DNA of 5,164 nucleotides from Synergistaceae bacterium UBA1358 (GTDB taxonomy: Bacteria > Synergistota > Synergistia > Synergistales > Synergistaceae). The notes beneath the pieces are model-generated. The model was not told the DNA's origin, did not search any database, and saw only the letters and a list, made by a program, of their open reading frames with translations. The stretch covers positions 1 through 5,164 of the forward strand of contig DBRW01000068.1 of assembly GCA_002306075.1 (NCBI GenBank). The letters run 5' to 3'. Each line of letters starts with the position of its first letter. Position 1 is the first letter of the stretch. The position numbers and the translations under genes are program-made. This document shows positions 1 through 5,155 of the stretch, one piece after another.

Positions 1-401
1 ACGGTCCCTGAGAAGGGGTGGCGAAGGTTCTTGCCCATTGTTGATTTGACTGTTTCCCCCGCTGCGTTCTTCTCGTACTCGACGAGCTTGCCTACGTCAT
101 GGAGAAGAGCTCCGGCTACGAGAAGATCGTTGTCCAGCGTGAACTTTGGATCCTTTGCGGAGTAGATGGCATTGAACTCGTCCATCGCCTTTTTCGCGAT
201 GCGGGTAACGCCTTTGACGTGATCCAGATATGTAAAGGGACAATTGGGGATAAGAAGGGTGAATGGGATTTTATCCATGTCATCGGGTTCCCAGCCGCCG
301 ATCTTAAGTGCGTCGACATAAGAAGCCACGACCTTGTCCTGCATGCCCTTATCCTTGATCCACTCGATTTCAGGGAACAGCTCTCTGATTCTTTTCTCCA
401 T
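1..401 (-). CDS. HD-domain protein (putative metal-dependent phosphohydrolase), 3' end cut by window
   Basis: This is the first 133 residues of a leftward gene whose C-terminus lies beyond the left edge; there is no stop codon in frame. The HD-superfamily metal ligands are visible: H61 in YLDHVKGVTRIA, the HD doublet H101-D102 in LLHDVGKLVEY, and H128 in RHPFSG, which fits the next histidine of the family. HD proteins are divalent-metal phosphohydrolases acting on nucleotides, cyclic nucleotides or RNA ends; the substrate here cannot be told. Two ATGs lie side by side (404-402 and 401-399) behind GGAGG at 413-409. The second is chosen because its 7-nt spacing is better than 4 nt. There are no membrane segments in the visible part, so it is probably cytoplasmic. 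It lies 68 nt after the gntR stop with no terminator between, so co-transcription is likely. HD superfamily: confident. Precise role: unknown. Confidence 0.85.
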   Translation of the reverse strand, partial: MEKRIRELFPEIEWIKDKGMQDKVVASYVDALKIGGWEPDDMDKIPFTLLIPNCPFTYLDHVKGVTRIAKKAMDEFNAIYSAKDPKFTLDNDLLVAGALLHDVGKLVEYEKNAAGETVKSTMGKNLRHPFSGT

Positions 402-469
402 CATTATTCCTCCCGTTTTTATGTTGTTTTTCTGATCTGCCTGTTGCTTTATGTCCGGTCGGCCAGCAG

Positions 470-1165
470 TTACTTAGCCGCGATGCCCTTGTGCAGCGTC
501 TTGTATATCCTGTCGATATGGTTTGACGCCATCTCCCTGGCCAGTTCAACGTTATGATCAAGGATAGCCTCGTACATCTCACGGTGTTCAGCCAGGAAGG
601 CCTCCTTGTCGTCAAGGAGGTTGTATATCTTGTCGTGGGTCGCCATGATCAGATCAAAGTTCATCCTGGTTATGTTCACGAATACAAAGTTGTGTGTCGC
701 TTCGGCAAGCGCCAGGTGGAAGTCAAAATCGGACTGGGCTCTCAGATTGGGGTCTCCGAGCCTTTTCTCGGTGGCGGTAAGTACACGAAGCAGCCTCGTA
801 AGGTCTGACGGAGTGGCTCTCATCGCACTTTCGGCCGCTATTGCGGGATCGAGTATCCGGCGGGCCTCCATAAGTTCGAGTACCGCGGAGTCCTCGAGGC
901 GGATACTTTTTTCATAATCTGCCTGTGATTTGGGATGGCGCACAAAACGGCCCTTGCCCGGGACCGATTCGATCAGCCCCAGCAGTTCCATTACCCTGAA
1001 GGCCTCTCTCAAAGAACTCCTGCTGACCCCGAAATCGTCCATAAGCTGTCTTTCGGAGGGAAGCGGATCTCCCGGCAGTATTTCGCCCTTTGAAATGGAC
1101 TCCTTTAATTTTTCTACTACCTTCTCGTAGATACGGGTTCCCCGTGCGACTTGAGTTTCGATCAT
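470..1165 (-). CDS. GntR-family transcriptional regulator, FadR/FCD subfamily
   Basis: The 231-aa protein has the two-domain FadR layout. Residues about 10-76 form the winged helix: YEKVVEKLKESI, then PGDPLPSERQL, the recognition-helix region GVSRSSLREAFRVMELLGLIE, and the wing GKGRFV. Residues about 90-225 form the all-helical FCD effector domain. The usual FCD metal ligands appear intact: D146 and H150 in SDFDFHLALAE, H194 in EHREMYEAI, and H216 in SNHI. Such proteins are usually dimeric repressors released by a small carboxylate (lactate, pyruvate, gluconate, amino-acid-derived acids) bound near the metal. The effector here is unknown. The ATG at 1165 has AAAGGAG 9 nt upstream. It is transcribed away from the pilin gene, with its own promoter, and probably heads an operon with the HD protein. 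Palindromes in the upstream region match the operator style of this subfamily, suggesting autoregulation. Confidence 0.95.
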   Translation of the reverse strand: MIETQVARGTRIYEKVVEKLKESISKGEILPGDPLPSERQLMDDFGVSRSSLREAFRVMELLGLIESVPGKGRFVRHPKSQADYEKSIRLEDSAVLELMEARRILDPAIAAESAMRATPSDLTRLLRVLTATEKRLGDPNLRAQSDFDFHLALAEATHNFVFVNITRMNFDLIMATHDKIYNLLDDKEAFLAEHREMYEAILDHNVELAREMASNHIDRIYKTLHKGIAAK

Positions 1166-1182
1166 GTGAAAAAACTCCTTTC

Positions 1183-1195
1183 CTGGACCACCCAG
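1183..1195. promoter_or_regulatory. Imperfect palindrome at the gntR transcription start, possible autoregulatory operator
   Basis: CTGGACCACCCAG has symmetric ends (CTGG/CCAG) and contains GACCAC, which on the minus strand is the GTGGTC half-site of the perfect palindrome at 1431-1443. It covers the inferred gntR start point, where a repressor would block initiation. The second half-site does not match TGGTnnnACCA, so this is a weak operator candidate. Confidence 0.3.
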
Positions 1196-1200
1196 TATAC

Positions 1201-1229
1201 TTTATAACATGCTGCAAAGAAAAATTCAA
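1201..1229 (-). promoter_or_regulatory. Sigma70-type promoter of the gntR-HD operon
   Basis: Read on the minus strand, TTGAAT (1229-1224) is followed by a 17-bp spacer and TATAAA (1206-1201). TGT directly before the hexamer makes an extended -10. Transcription would start near 1195-1193, about 30 nt before the gntR ATG. Spacing and both boxes are close to consensus; the start site is inferred. Confidence 0.65.
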
Positions 1230-1295
1230 GGACAAAAACATAGTCTAAATAGTCTGATAATTCAACCGCAGCAGATATTTACGCCTATTTGCCCC

Positions 1296-1370
1296 GCGGA
1301 TCGCCTTGGGCAGCCGATCCGCACTGGTACAGACCAAATGGCGGATCTGCAAAAACCTTTGCTGTGCAGA
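1296..1370. repeat. Cluster of overlapping, mutually exclusive inverted repeats
   Basis: Hairpin A pairs GCGGATCG (1296-1303) with CGATCCGC (1315-1322), 8 perfect pairs around an 11-nt loop. The right arm can pair instead with a second GCGGATC copy (1341-1347). That gives hairpin B, which encloses an inner TGGT/ACCA stem (1325-1328 with 1333-1336) and the loop ACAG. A and B cannot coexist. A third element follows: TCTGCA (1346-1351) with TGCAGA (1365-1370), or alternatively GCAAA-AACC-TTTGC (1349-1362). No T-tract follows on either strand, so these are not ordinary terminators. They could be protein-binding DNA, a structured leader RNA, or the remains of a small repeat. Confidence 0.55.
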
Positions 1371-1430
1371 GACAAAGTCAGTAATCAGTACAATTATTGT
1401 TTATTTCAAAATATAAATTTGGGGTTTTAT

Positions 1431-1443
1431 GTGGTCGGACCAC
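1431..1443. promoter_or_regulatory. Perfect palindrome GTGGTCGGACCAC, candidate GntR (FadR-type) operator
   Basis: Two 6-bp arms (GTGGTC/GACCAC) flank a central G. The core reads TGGT-CGG-ACCA, which fits the TGGTnnnACCA operator pattern known for FadR/FCD-subfamily regulators such as PdhR and LldR. The gntR gene in the same intergenic region encodes exactly such a regulator. It lies about 80 bp upstream of the inferred pilin start point and about 265 bp upstream of the gntR start codon. Binding by the local GntR is inference. Confidence 0.6.
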
Positions 1444-1448
1444 TTGAC

Positions 1449-1465
1449 TCATTATCTCATAATGA
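1449..1465. promoter_or_regulatory. Perfect 17-bp AT-rich palindrome
   Basis: TCATTATCTCATAATGA has two perfect 7-bp arms around a CTC centre. It begins 6 bp after the GntR-like palindrome and lies about 25 bp before the pilin -35 box. Short AT-rich dyads in this position usually bind a dimeric regulator; the protein cannot be named. With its weak A/T arms and no T-run it is unlikely to be a terminator. Confidence 0.45.
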
Positions 1466-1489
1466 TACGGATCAGAAATGTCGCATAGG

Positions 1490-1518
1490 TTGACTTGAAT
1501 ATATAAGGAATATAATAT
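1490..1518 (+). promoter_or_regulatory. Candidate promoter of the pilin-radical SAM operon
   Basis: TTGACT (1490-1495) is followed after 15 bp by TATAAT (1511-1516). An overlapping TAATAT (1513-1518) gives a 17-bp spacing with a poorer hexamer. Transcription would begin near 1523, leaving a leader of about 34 nt. The -10 box is perfect, but the spacing is short, so the promoter may depend on an activator. Confidence 0.5.
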
Positions 1519-1540
1519 CCTGGTGTGTGAAAAGAACTTA

Positions 1541-1547
1541 GAGGAGG
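1541..1547 (+). promoter_or_regulatory. Strong ribosome binding site of the pilin gene
   Basis: GAGGAGG lies 9 nt before the ATG at 1557 and fixes that start. Confidence 0.75.
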
Positions 1548-1556
1548 CTCAAGGGA

Positions 1557-2093
1557 ATGTCACGAAAAAAACCTGGGATATTTTCAAAAAAGAAGGGCTT
1601 TACCCTTGTGGAACTCCTTGTAACAGTGATCATCATAGGAATACTCGCGGGCATGCTGCTGCTGTCCGCGGGAGCTTCGACCGATTCGGCAAAGGCGGCA
1701 AGGATCATAGCGGACCTCAGGAACATGAAGGCCGCGGCACTCATGTACTGGGCCGATAACGGGAGCTGGCCGGTATGGTATTACAACGGGACCGCCTACA
1801 CGGCGATGCCGCCCGGATCTCCGGGACCGGAAAAATACAGCGACCTGACCGCCAAAGGTGAAGGATACTGGGTCGGAGCGATGAGGGCATCCGACGATCA
1901 CAGCATTGCGTTCTCAGTCGCAGACCTGCGCGAGTTGGATGACGGCGTGAAAAGATCGATAGAAAAACAGGCAGACAAGGTCGCTCTTTACGGGGACACT
2001 TTTTCAGGGATGCCCTACCAGCCCGAAATGGACAAGCTCGAAAAATTTAACGCCGAAAAGCATGATATGCTTCTTTGGATCATAAACAAGTAG
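1557..2093 (+). CDS. Type IV pilin-like / type II secretion pseudopilin-like protein (prepilin N-terminus)
   Basis: The 178-aa protein begins with a basic leader (RKK, KKK) ending in G14. The prepilin peptidase site KKKG|FTLVELLVTVII follows, with F15 at mature position 1 and the conserved glutamate E19 at position 5. The hydrophobic helix runs to about residue 38, and an amphipathic stretch (about 41-65) continues it as the pilin alpha-1 helix. The rest is a small globular domain with many aromatics (W65, W71, W74, Y75, Y76, W105, W174) and no cysteine, so the C-terminal disulfide loop of many type IV pilins is absent. The protein should be processed by a prepilin peptidase and sit in the inner membrane or a pilus or pseudopilus. 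No assembly ATPase, platform protein or peptidase gene is nearby, so it must use machinery encoded elsewhere. It probably shares a transcript with the radical SAM gene 12 nt downstream. Prepilin class is certain; pilus versus secretion role cannot be decided. Confidence 0.9.
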   Translation: MSRKKPGIFSKKKGFTLVELLVTVIIIGILAGMLLLSAGASTDSAKAARIIADLRNMKAAALMYWADNGSWPVWYYNGTAYTAMPPGSPGPEKYSDLTAKGEGYWVGAMRASDDHSIAFSVADLRELDDGVKRSIEKQADKVALYGDTFSGMPYQPEMDKLEKFNAEKHDMLLWIINK

Positions 2094-2105
2094 ATAAGAG
2101 AGGCC

Positions 2106-3398
2106 TTGAGAACGATCACCACCGAGACCGATTTCAACGAAATATTATCGATGAGTGGGCGAAGGATACTGGGGATCAACCCTCCGGTGGAGGACTTCGC
2201 CTTTTTTGATCTTTGGTCGAAGCCCGCAGGCCTTCTTTATCTCCTTGAGAAGATGAGGGCAAACGGCAATGAGGTCTCTCTGATCGACTGCATACATGAG
2301 GCCGCTGTCGGCAAAATATCTTTCGGACGCGAGAAGATCGGCCGCGTGGAGATCGAAAAGCCTCCCGTGTACAGCGGGATCAAAAGGAAATACTACAGGT
2401 TCGGGCTGTCCGAAGAGTGTGTAAAAGAGAGACTGGCTGATATCCCAAGGCCGGATGTCATATTTCTTACTTCGGCCATGACTTACTGGTACGGCGGGAC
2501 GAAGTGGATCATTTCGATACTAAAAAAAGAACTGCCTGAGGTCCCGATAATACTTGGAGGCACTTATCCGAAACTTTGCCCCGGACATGCGAAAAAACTC
2601 GGGGCGGACCGGATAGTCAGCGGACACTGGATCCCGGACGTTCCATACCCGGCGATGGACCTTTATGAGGAGCTTCCTTACGGTATCACGATGACGTCCT
2701 TCGGATGTCCCCTCTCGTGCAGTTACTGCGCATCACGGCTCCTTTGGCCCGATCATCTGAGACGGCCCGTTCACTCCGTTCTCCGTGAGACAGATCTCCA
2801 GGTCTCTCTCGGGGCCAAAGACTTCGCATTCTACGACGACGCACTGCTTCTGGATAAGGAGAGATATTTTTACCCACTCTGCCGTGAACTTAGGTCGCGA
2901 TACGGAAATGACCTCTCTTTCCACACCCCCAACGGGCTGCATGTAAGGGAGATAGACGGTGAGTGCGCAGCGGTACTCAGGGAGACCGGATTTCGGACCA
3001 TCAGGCTCTCGCTTGAAAGCATCGACCCCGGGATCGCCGGCGCGGGTTCGGACAAGGTGGCGAGGGAAGAGTATTTAAAGGCTGTGAGACACCTTCTTGA
3101 TGCGGGTTATTCGCGCGACGACTGCGAGACATATATCCTACTCGGGCTTCCGGGACAGGACATCGCTTCGGTGGCGGAGACCATAAACTTTGTGCGCACT
3201 GCGGGGGGAAGGCCAAAGCTGGCCGAGTTCTCTCCGATACCGGGGACTCCATCATTTGAAAGGGCCGCTGAAAAGCTGCCTGAGCTCAGAGACGAACCGC
3301 TTCTCCAAAACAATTCCGTATACTCGTCGTGGATCTCCGGAAATATCTCTCCCGAGGAACTGCAGGGACTGAAAGACCTGGCACGAAAAACAGACTGA
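2106..3398 (+). CDS. Radical SAM protein with cobalamin-binding-like N-terminal domain (COG1032 type)
   Basis: The 430-aa protein has the two-part build of B12-binding radical SAM enzymes. Residues about 18-180 resemble the Rossmann-like cobalamin domain: RRILGINPP, then NEVSLIDC, RPDVIFLTSAM, and IILGGTYPKLC. Residues about 190-390 are the radical SAM barrel with C201, C205 and C208 (CPLSCSYC) for the [4Fe-4S] cluster, then LSLESIDP, ILLGLPGQ and the late family motif FSPIPGTPSFE. The DxHxxG cobalamin motif is not present (DCIH at 61-64 is only similar), so base-off B12 binding is doubtful. There is no SPASM extension. Members do methylations, thiolations or ring chemistry; the substrate here is unknown. 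The TTG start follows AAGAGAGG only 2 nt away. An in-frame ATG at 2151 (M16), just before the first conserved strand, is the alternative but lacks a clear ribosome binding site. The 12-nt gap after the pilin stop implies one operon. Confidence 0.88.
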   Translation: MRTITTETDFNEILSMSGRRILGINPPVEDFAFFDLWSKPAGLLYLLEKMRANGNEVSLIDCIHEAAVGKISFGREKIGRVEIEKPPVYSGIKRKYYRFGLSEECVKERLADIPRPDVIFLTSAMTYWYGGTKWIISILKKELPEVPIILGGTYPKLCPGHAKKLGADRIVSGHWIPDVPYPAMDLYEELPYGITMTSFGCPLSCSYCASRLLWPDHLRRPVHSVLRETDLQVSLGAKDFAFYDDALLLDKERYFYPLCRELRSRYGNDLSFHTPNGLHVREIDGECAAVLRETGFRTIRLSLESIDPGIAGAGSDKVAREEYLKAVRHLLDAGYSRDDCETYILLGLPGQDIASVAETINFVRTAGGRPKLAEFSPIPGTPSFERAAEKLPELRDEPLLQNNSVYSSWISGNISPEELQGLKDLARKTD

Positions 3399-3405
3399 TG
3401 TCCGT
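3386..3405 (-). terminator. Possible terminator of the plsC-DUF454 operon
   Basis: On the minus strand ACGGAC (3405-3400), loop ATCA and GTCTGT (3395-3390) form a 6-pair stem with one G-U pair, followed by a T-run (3389-3386). It starts 9 nt past the DUF454 stop and overlaps the end of the convergent radical SAM gene. On the plus strand the G-U pair becomes an A-C mismatch. A weaker plus-strand candidate is GTCC-GTCC-GGAC (3400-3411) followed by TTTT. The stems are short, so confidence is modest. Confidence 0.4.
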
Positions 3406-3413
3406 CCGGACTT

Positions 3414-3800
3414 TTATTCAGGCCGACAGATCTCCCCGTCCTCTGTTTTTGTCTTCATCATGAGCAAATGTGTGCTGACACAGATCCCGACTGCGGCAAG
3501 GATGATCAGTACAGGCGGCTTACGCACGAATGCCGCGGACAGTCCGAGACCTGCCCAGAGGAAGACGATCGCTCTTACTTTTACCGACCTGCTGACTCCC
3601 GCGTTCGTCCGATAATTCTCGATATACTCTCCGAAAAAGCGTGACCTGCAGAGCCACCTGTGCATGGCAGGGCTGCTCCCTGCGAAACATACAGCCGCAA
3701 GCAGCACGAACGGCATCGTCGGAAGCAGCGGGACAAAGATCCCGATGCCGCCGAGCATCAGGGAGAGAGCTCCCGCGGTGATCAGGAGCGCCTTCCTCAT
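3414..3800 (-). CDS. DUF454 / YbaN-family small inner-membrane protein
   Basis: The protein carries the YbaN signature near its N-terminus: GGIGIFVPLLPTMPFVLLAA (17-36), then CFAGSSPAMHRWL (38-50) and FGEYIENYR. Hydrophobic segments lie at about 5-25, 27-41 and 80-103, giving an integral membrane protein of 128 aa, close to E. coli YbaN (about 125 aa). The family's function is not established. I prefer the ATG at 3800: it matches where the family begins and has AGG 4 nt before it, 16 nt after the plsC stop. An in-frame ATG at 3848 would add 16 polar residues and overlap plsC by 32 nt without a visible Shine-Dalgarno sequence. The usual PTTPF core reads PTMPF here. It is the second gene of a leftward operon with plsC and converges on the radical SAM gene with 15 bp between stop codons. 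Confidence 0.85.
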   Translation of the reverse strand: MRKALLITAGALSLMLGGIGIFVPLLPTMPFVLLAAVCFAGSSPAMHRWLCRSRFFGEYIENYRTNAGVSRSVKVRAIVFLWAGLGLSAAFVRKPPVLIILAAVGICVSTHLLMMKTKTEDGEICRPE

Positions 3801-3816
3801 TCCGCCTGAGCTTTCG

Positions 3817-4455
3817 CTATCTGGGATATTTTTCTCTGTCCTTCGCATCCATTTCTACATAGAACTCTTCGATCTTATCGAGGATGTATTTGCGTTTTTC
3901 CTTCTCATTCAGCTCCTGCGGGATCTGTGAAGGGAAGATGGGATCTCCGTAGACAACATAGAGTTTTCTCGGCCTGGGATATTTCATGTGGGGAGCCATT
4001 GCTCTGAAAGTGCCACCAGCCCATACGGGGACGACCGGGGCACCGGTCTTGAGCGACAGTATGGCCACACCGCCCTCAAGGGGCTGGAGAGTACCGTCCT
4101 CCGTTCTGTGTCCCTCGGGGCAAATATATACGCTGTATCCCTCATGGATGAAGCCCATGATCATCCTGAGGAGGGCAGCCGAGCTGTTTTTATCCTCAGG
4201 CGAGACAGGGACTGCTCCCATCCTCCTCAGATATGCCCCGAACGGCGGGAACTTAAAAAGTTTTTCCCATGCAACGAATTTGAGCACCCTTGGACAGAAC
4301 GTATACCCGATCAATGGAGGGTCAAGATAGCTGGCATGGTTCGACGCAACTATGACCGGTATGTCCTTGGGTATTTTTTCTTTTCCGCTCACCGTAAGAC
4401 GGTGATAGAGGGTAAAATAGATCGCAACAATAAACCTTGTTATCTGGTATAACAT
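3817..4455 (-). CDS. plsC: PlsC-family lysophospholipid (1-acyl-glycerol-3-phosphate) acyltransferase
   Basis: The 212-aa protein has the PlsC/LPLAT blocks in order: NHASYLD (catalytic H40-x4-D45), block II GAVPVSPED (80-88), block III CPEGHRTEDG (112-121) and block IV APVVPVW (139-145). A hydrophobic N-terminal stretch (5-20) would hold it at the inner face of the cytoplasmic membrane, where the family acylates lysophosphatidic acid to phosphatidic acid. Two positions are unusual: the block II arginine is replaced (VSPE rather than the common VDRE type), and block III reads PEGHR instead of PEGTR. It may therefore be a related acyltransferase with another acceptor. The ATG at 4455 is chosen because GGGAGG lies 9 nt upstream. 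The longer frame to 4557 would overlap the divergent DUF502 gene. It is first in a leftward operon with the DUF454 gene. Symbol used in the family sense. Confidence 0.88.
   Translation of the reverse strand: MLYQITRFIVAIYFTLYHRLTVSGKEKIPKDIPVIVASNHASYLDPPLIGYTFCPRVLKFVAWEKLFKFPPFGAYLRRMGAVPVSPEDKNSSAALLRMIMGFIHEGYSVYICPEGHRTEDGTLQPLEGGVAILSLKTGAPVVPVWAGGTFRAMAPHMKYPRPRKLYVVYGDPIFPSQIPQELNEKEKRKYILDKIEEFYVEMDAKDREKYPR
4445..4453 (+). promoter_or_regulatory. Possible extended -10 promoter of the DUF502 gene
   Basis: TGGTATAAC is an extended -10 element (TGn followed by TATAAC) reading toward the DUF502 gene and overlapping the divergent plsC start codon. No good -35 is visible. Transcription would begin near 4460, with a leader of about 77 nt. 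It is the best candidate on this strand but weak. Confidence 0.28.
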
Positions 4456-4489
4456 TCGAGGATGCCTCCCGTTGATCGCATGTGAGCTA

Positions 4490-4519
4490 AGGATATCCCA
4501 GAAATCAGCAAATTGACAA
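4490..4519 (-). promoter_or_regulatory. Possible plsC promoter
   Basis: On the minus strand TTGTCA (4519-4514, five of six matches) and TATCCT (4495-4490, four of six) are 18 bp apart, giving a start near 4483 and a leader of about 28 nt. The -10 is weak. Confidence 0.35.
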
Positions 4520-4536
4520 GTCTTGGAGTGATCAAG

Positions 4537-5142
4537 ATGGAGAACGATAAAGAACAAGAAAAGAGAACTGCCGCTTCCGGGTCAAAACTGGTAAGGATCG
4601 CCAAAGATTTTTTCCTGGGATGTATCGCGTTCATCCCGCTGACGGTATTCGTGTTCATCTTCTATTACCTCATACTGTTTTCCAAGGCCCTCGGCAGGAT
4701 GATCTTCGGGCTTACGGAGTCAGTGGAGACTACTGTCGCGATAACGATCATCATAGTTATAATGCTGATCTACACCGGCAGGAAGCTTCGGAGAAGAGAG
4801 AAGTGGTTCCTTACTTTTGTAGATCAGGTCATCTCAAAGATCCCGGTGATAGGCGGATGGTATTCGACCTTCCAGGATATGGTCCGGACCCTGACGACCG
4901 GATCGGGAGAGAGAGGATATCTCGGGACTGCGAGGGTGCCCTGCGGTGAGGGCTATATGATAGGCTTTGTCACGAAAAGGGAGACCGAAGAAGACGGAAG
5001 TACCACTGTCACTGTATTCGTTCCCACTTCTCCCAACCCGACGACTGGACTTGTCCTGTTCTTCCCCGAGGAAAGGATCAAAATCGTAGATATCACGCCT
5101 GAAAAGGCCTTCGCAAAAATAATATCGCTCGGCATGAAATGA
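4537..5142 (+). CDS. DUF502-family membrane protein (COG2928)
   Basis: The 201-aa protein opens with a charged 24-residue tail. Two transmembrane helices follow (about 26-48 and 63-80), then a soluble domain with the DUF502 hallmarks: KIPVIGGWYSTFQDMV (101-116), GYMIGFVTKRE (139-149), VFVPTSPNPTTGLVLFFP (160-177) and a closing segment EKAFAKIISLG. The family is widespread in Gram-negative bacteria and has no firmly established biochemical function, though it is thought to act at the cell envelope. The ATG at 4537 is selected because GGAG (4525-4528) sits 8 nt upstream. The in-frame TTG at 4513 would only add eight non-family residues. It is divergent from plsC with an 81-bp intergenic gap and is followed closely by another rightward gene. 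Confidence 0.9.
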   Translation: MENDKEQEKRTAASGSKLVRIAKDFFLGCIAFIPLTVFVFIFYYLILFSKALGRMIFGLTESVETTVAITIIIVIMLIYTGRKLRRREKWFLTFVDQVISKIPVIGGWYSTFQDMVRTLTTGSGERGYLGTARVPCGEGYMIGFVTKRETEEDGSTTVTVFVPTSPNPTTGLVLFFPEERIKIVDITPEKAFAKIISLGMK

Positions 5143-5148
5143 ATCGAG

Positions 5149-5155
5149 TAGGAGG
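5149..5155 (+). promoter_or_regulatory. Ribosome binding site of the next, off-window gene
   Basis: TAGGAGG, 6 nt after the DUF502 stop codon, is a near-perfect Shine-Dalgarno sequence. The start codon should lie at about 5161-5166. If base 5165 is G, TTG at 5163 would have 7-nt spacing. The tight spacing implies an operon with the DUF502 gene. Confidence 0.65.

Larger units (their letters stand above)
1166..1556. other. 391-bp divergent intergenic region between gntR and the pilin gene
   Basis: This AT-rich stretch has no credible coding sequence. From left to right it holds the gntR ribosome binding site and promoter (to 1229), a short featureless part (1230-1290), a dense set of overlapping inverted repeats (1296-1370), an A/T-rich tract (about 1390-1430), two perfect palindromes (1431-1443 and 1449-1465), and the pilin promoter and ribosome binding site (1490-1547). 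The G+C-rich hairpin block stands out from its surroundings. The size and symmetry content exceed what two simple promoters need. Confidence 0.8.

Noticed and set aside
99..557. 152-aa plus-strand open frame
   Set aside because: It lies antisense to the HD gene and the end of gntR, both of which show clear family motifs and ribosome binding sites. It is a shadow frame.
1296..1322. Hairpin read as an intrinsic terminator
   Set aside because: The stem is good, but no T-rich tract follows on either strand and no gene ends nearby.
1444..1472. TTGACT at 1444-1449 as a promoter -35 box
   Set aside because: At 15-19 bp spacing there is no acceptable -10 hexamer (ATACGG, TACGGA, ACGGAT). The CATAAT at 1458 is too close.
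1209..1493. 94-aa open frame in the intergenic region
   Set aside because: It has no ribosome binding site and resembles no protein I know. It runs through the hairpin cluster, both palindromes and the pilin -35 box.
3986..4452. Two overlapping plus-strand frames (114 and 154 aa)
   Set aside because: Both are antisense to the plsC-like gene, with no ribosome binding site and no recognisable motif.
4513..4536. TTG start of the DUF502 gene at 4513, and the same TTGACA read as a -35 box
   Set aside because: As a start it lacks a ribosome binding site, whereas ATG 4537 has one. As a -35 box its -10 would fall inside the coding sequence (GATGGA), which is not promoter-like.
4456..4557. N-terminal extension of the plsC-like protein to an ATG at 4557
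   Set aside because: The added residues do not resemble the family and would overlap the divergent DUF502 gene. The ATG at 4455 has GGGAGG 9 nt upstream.
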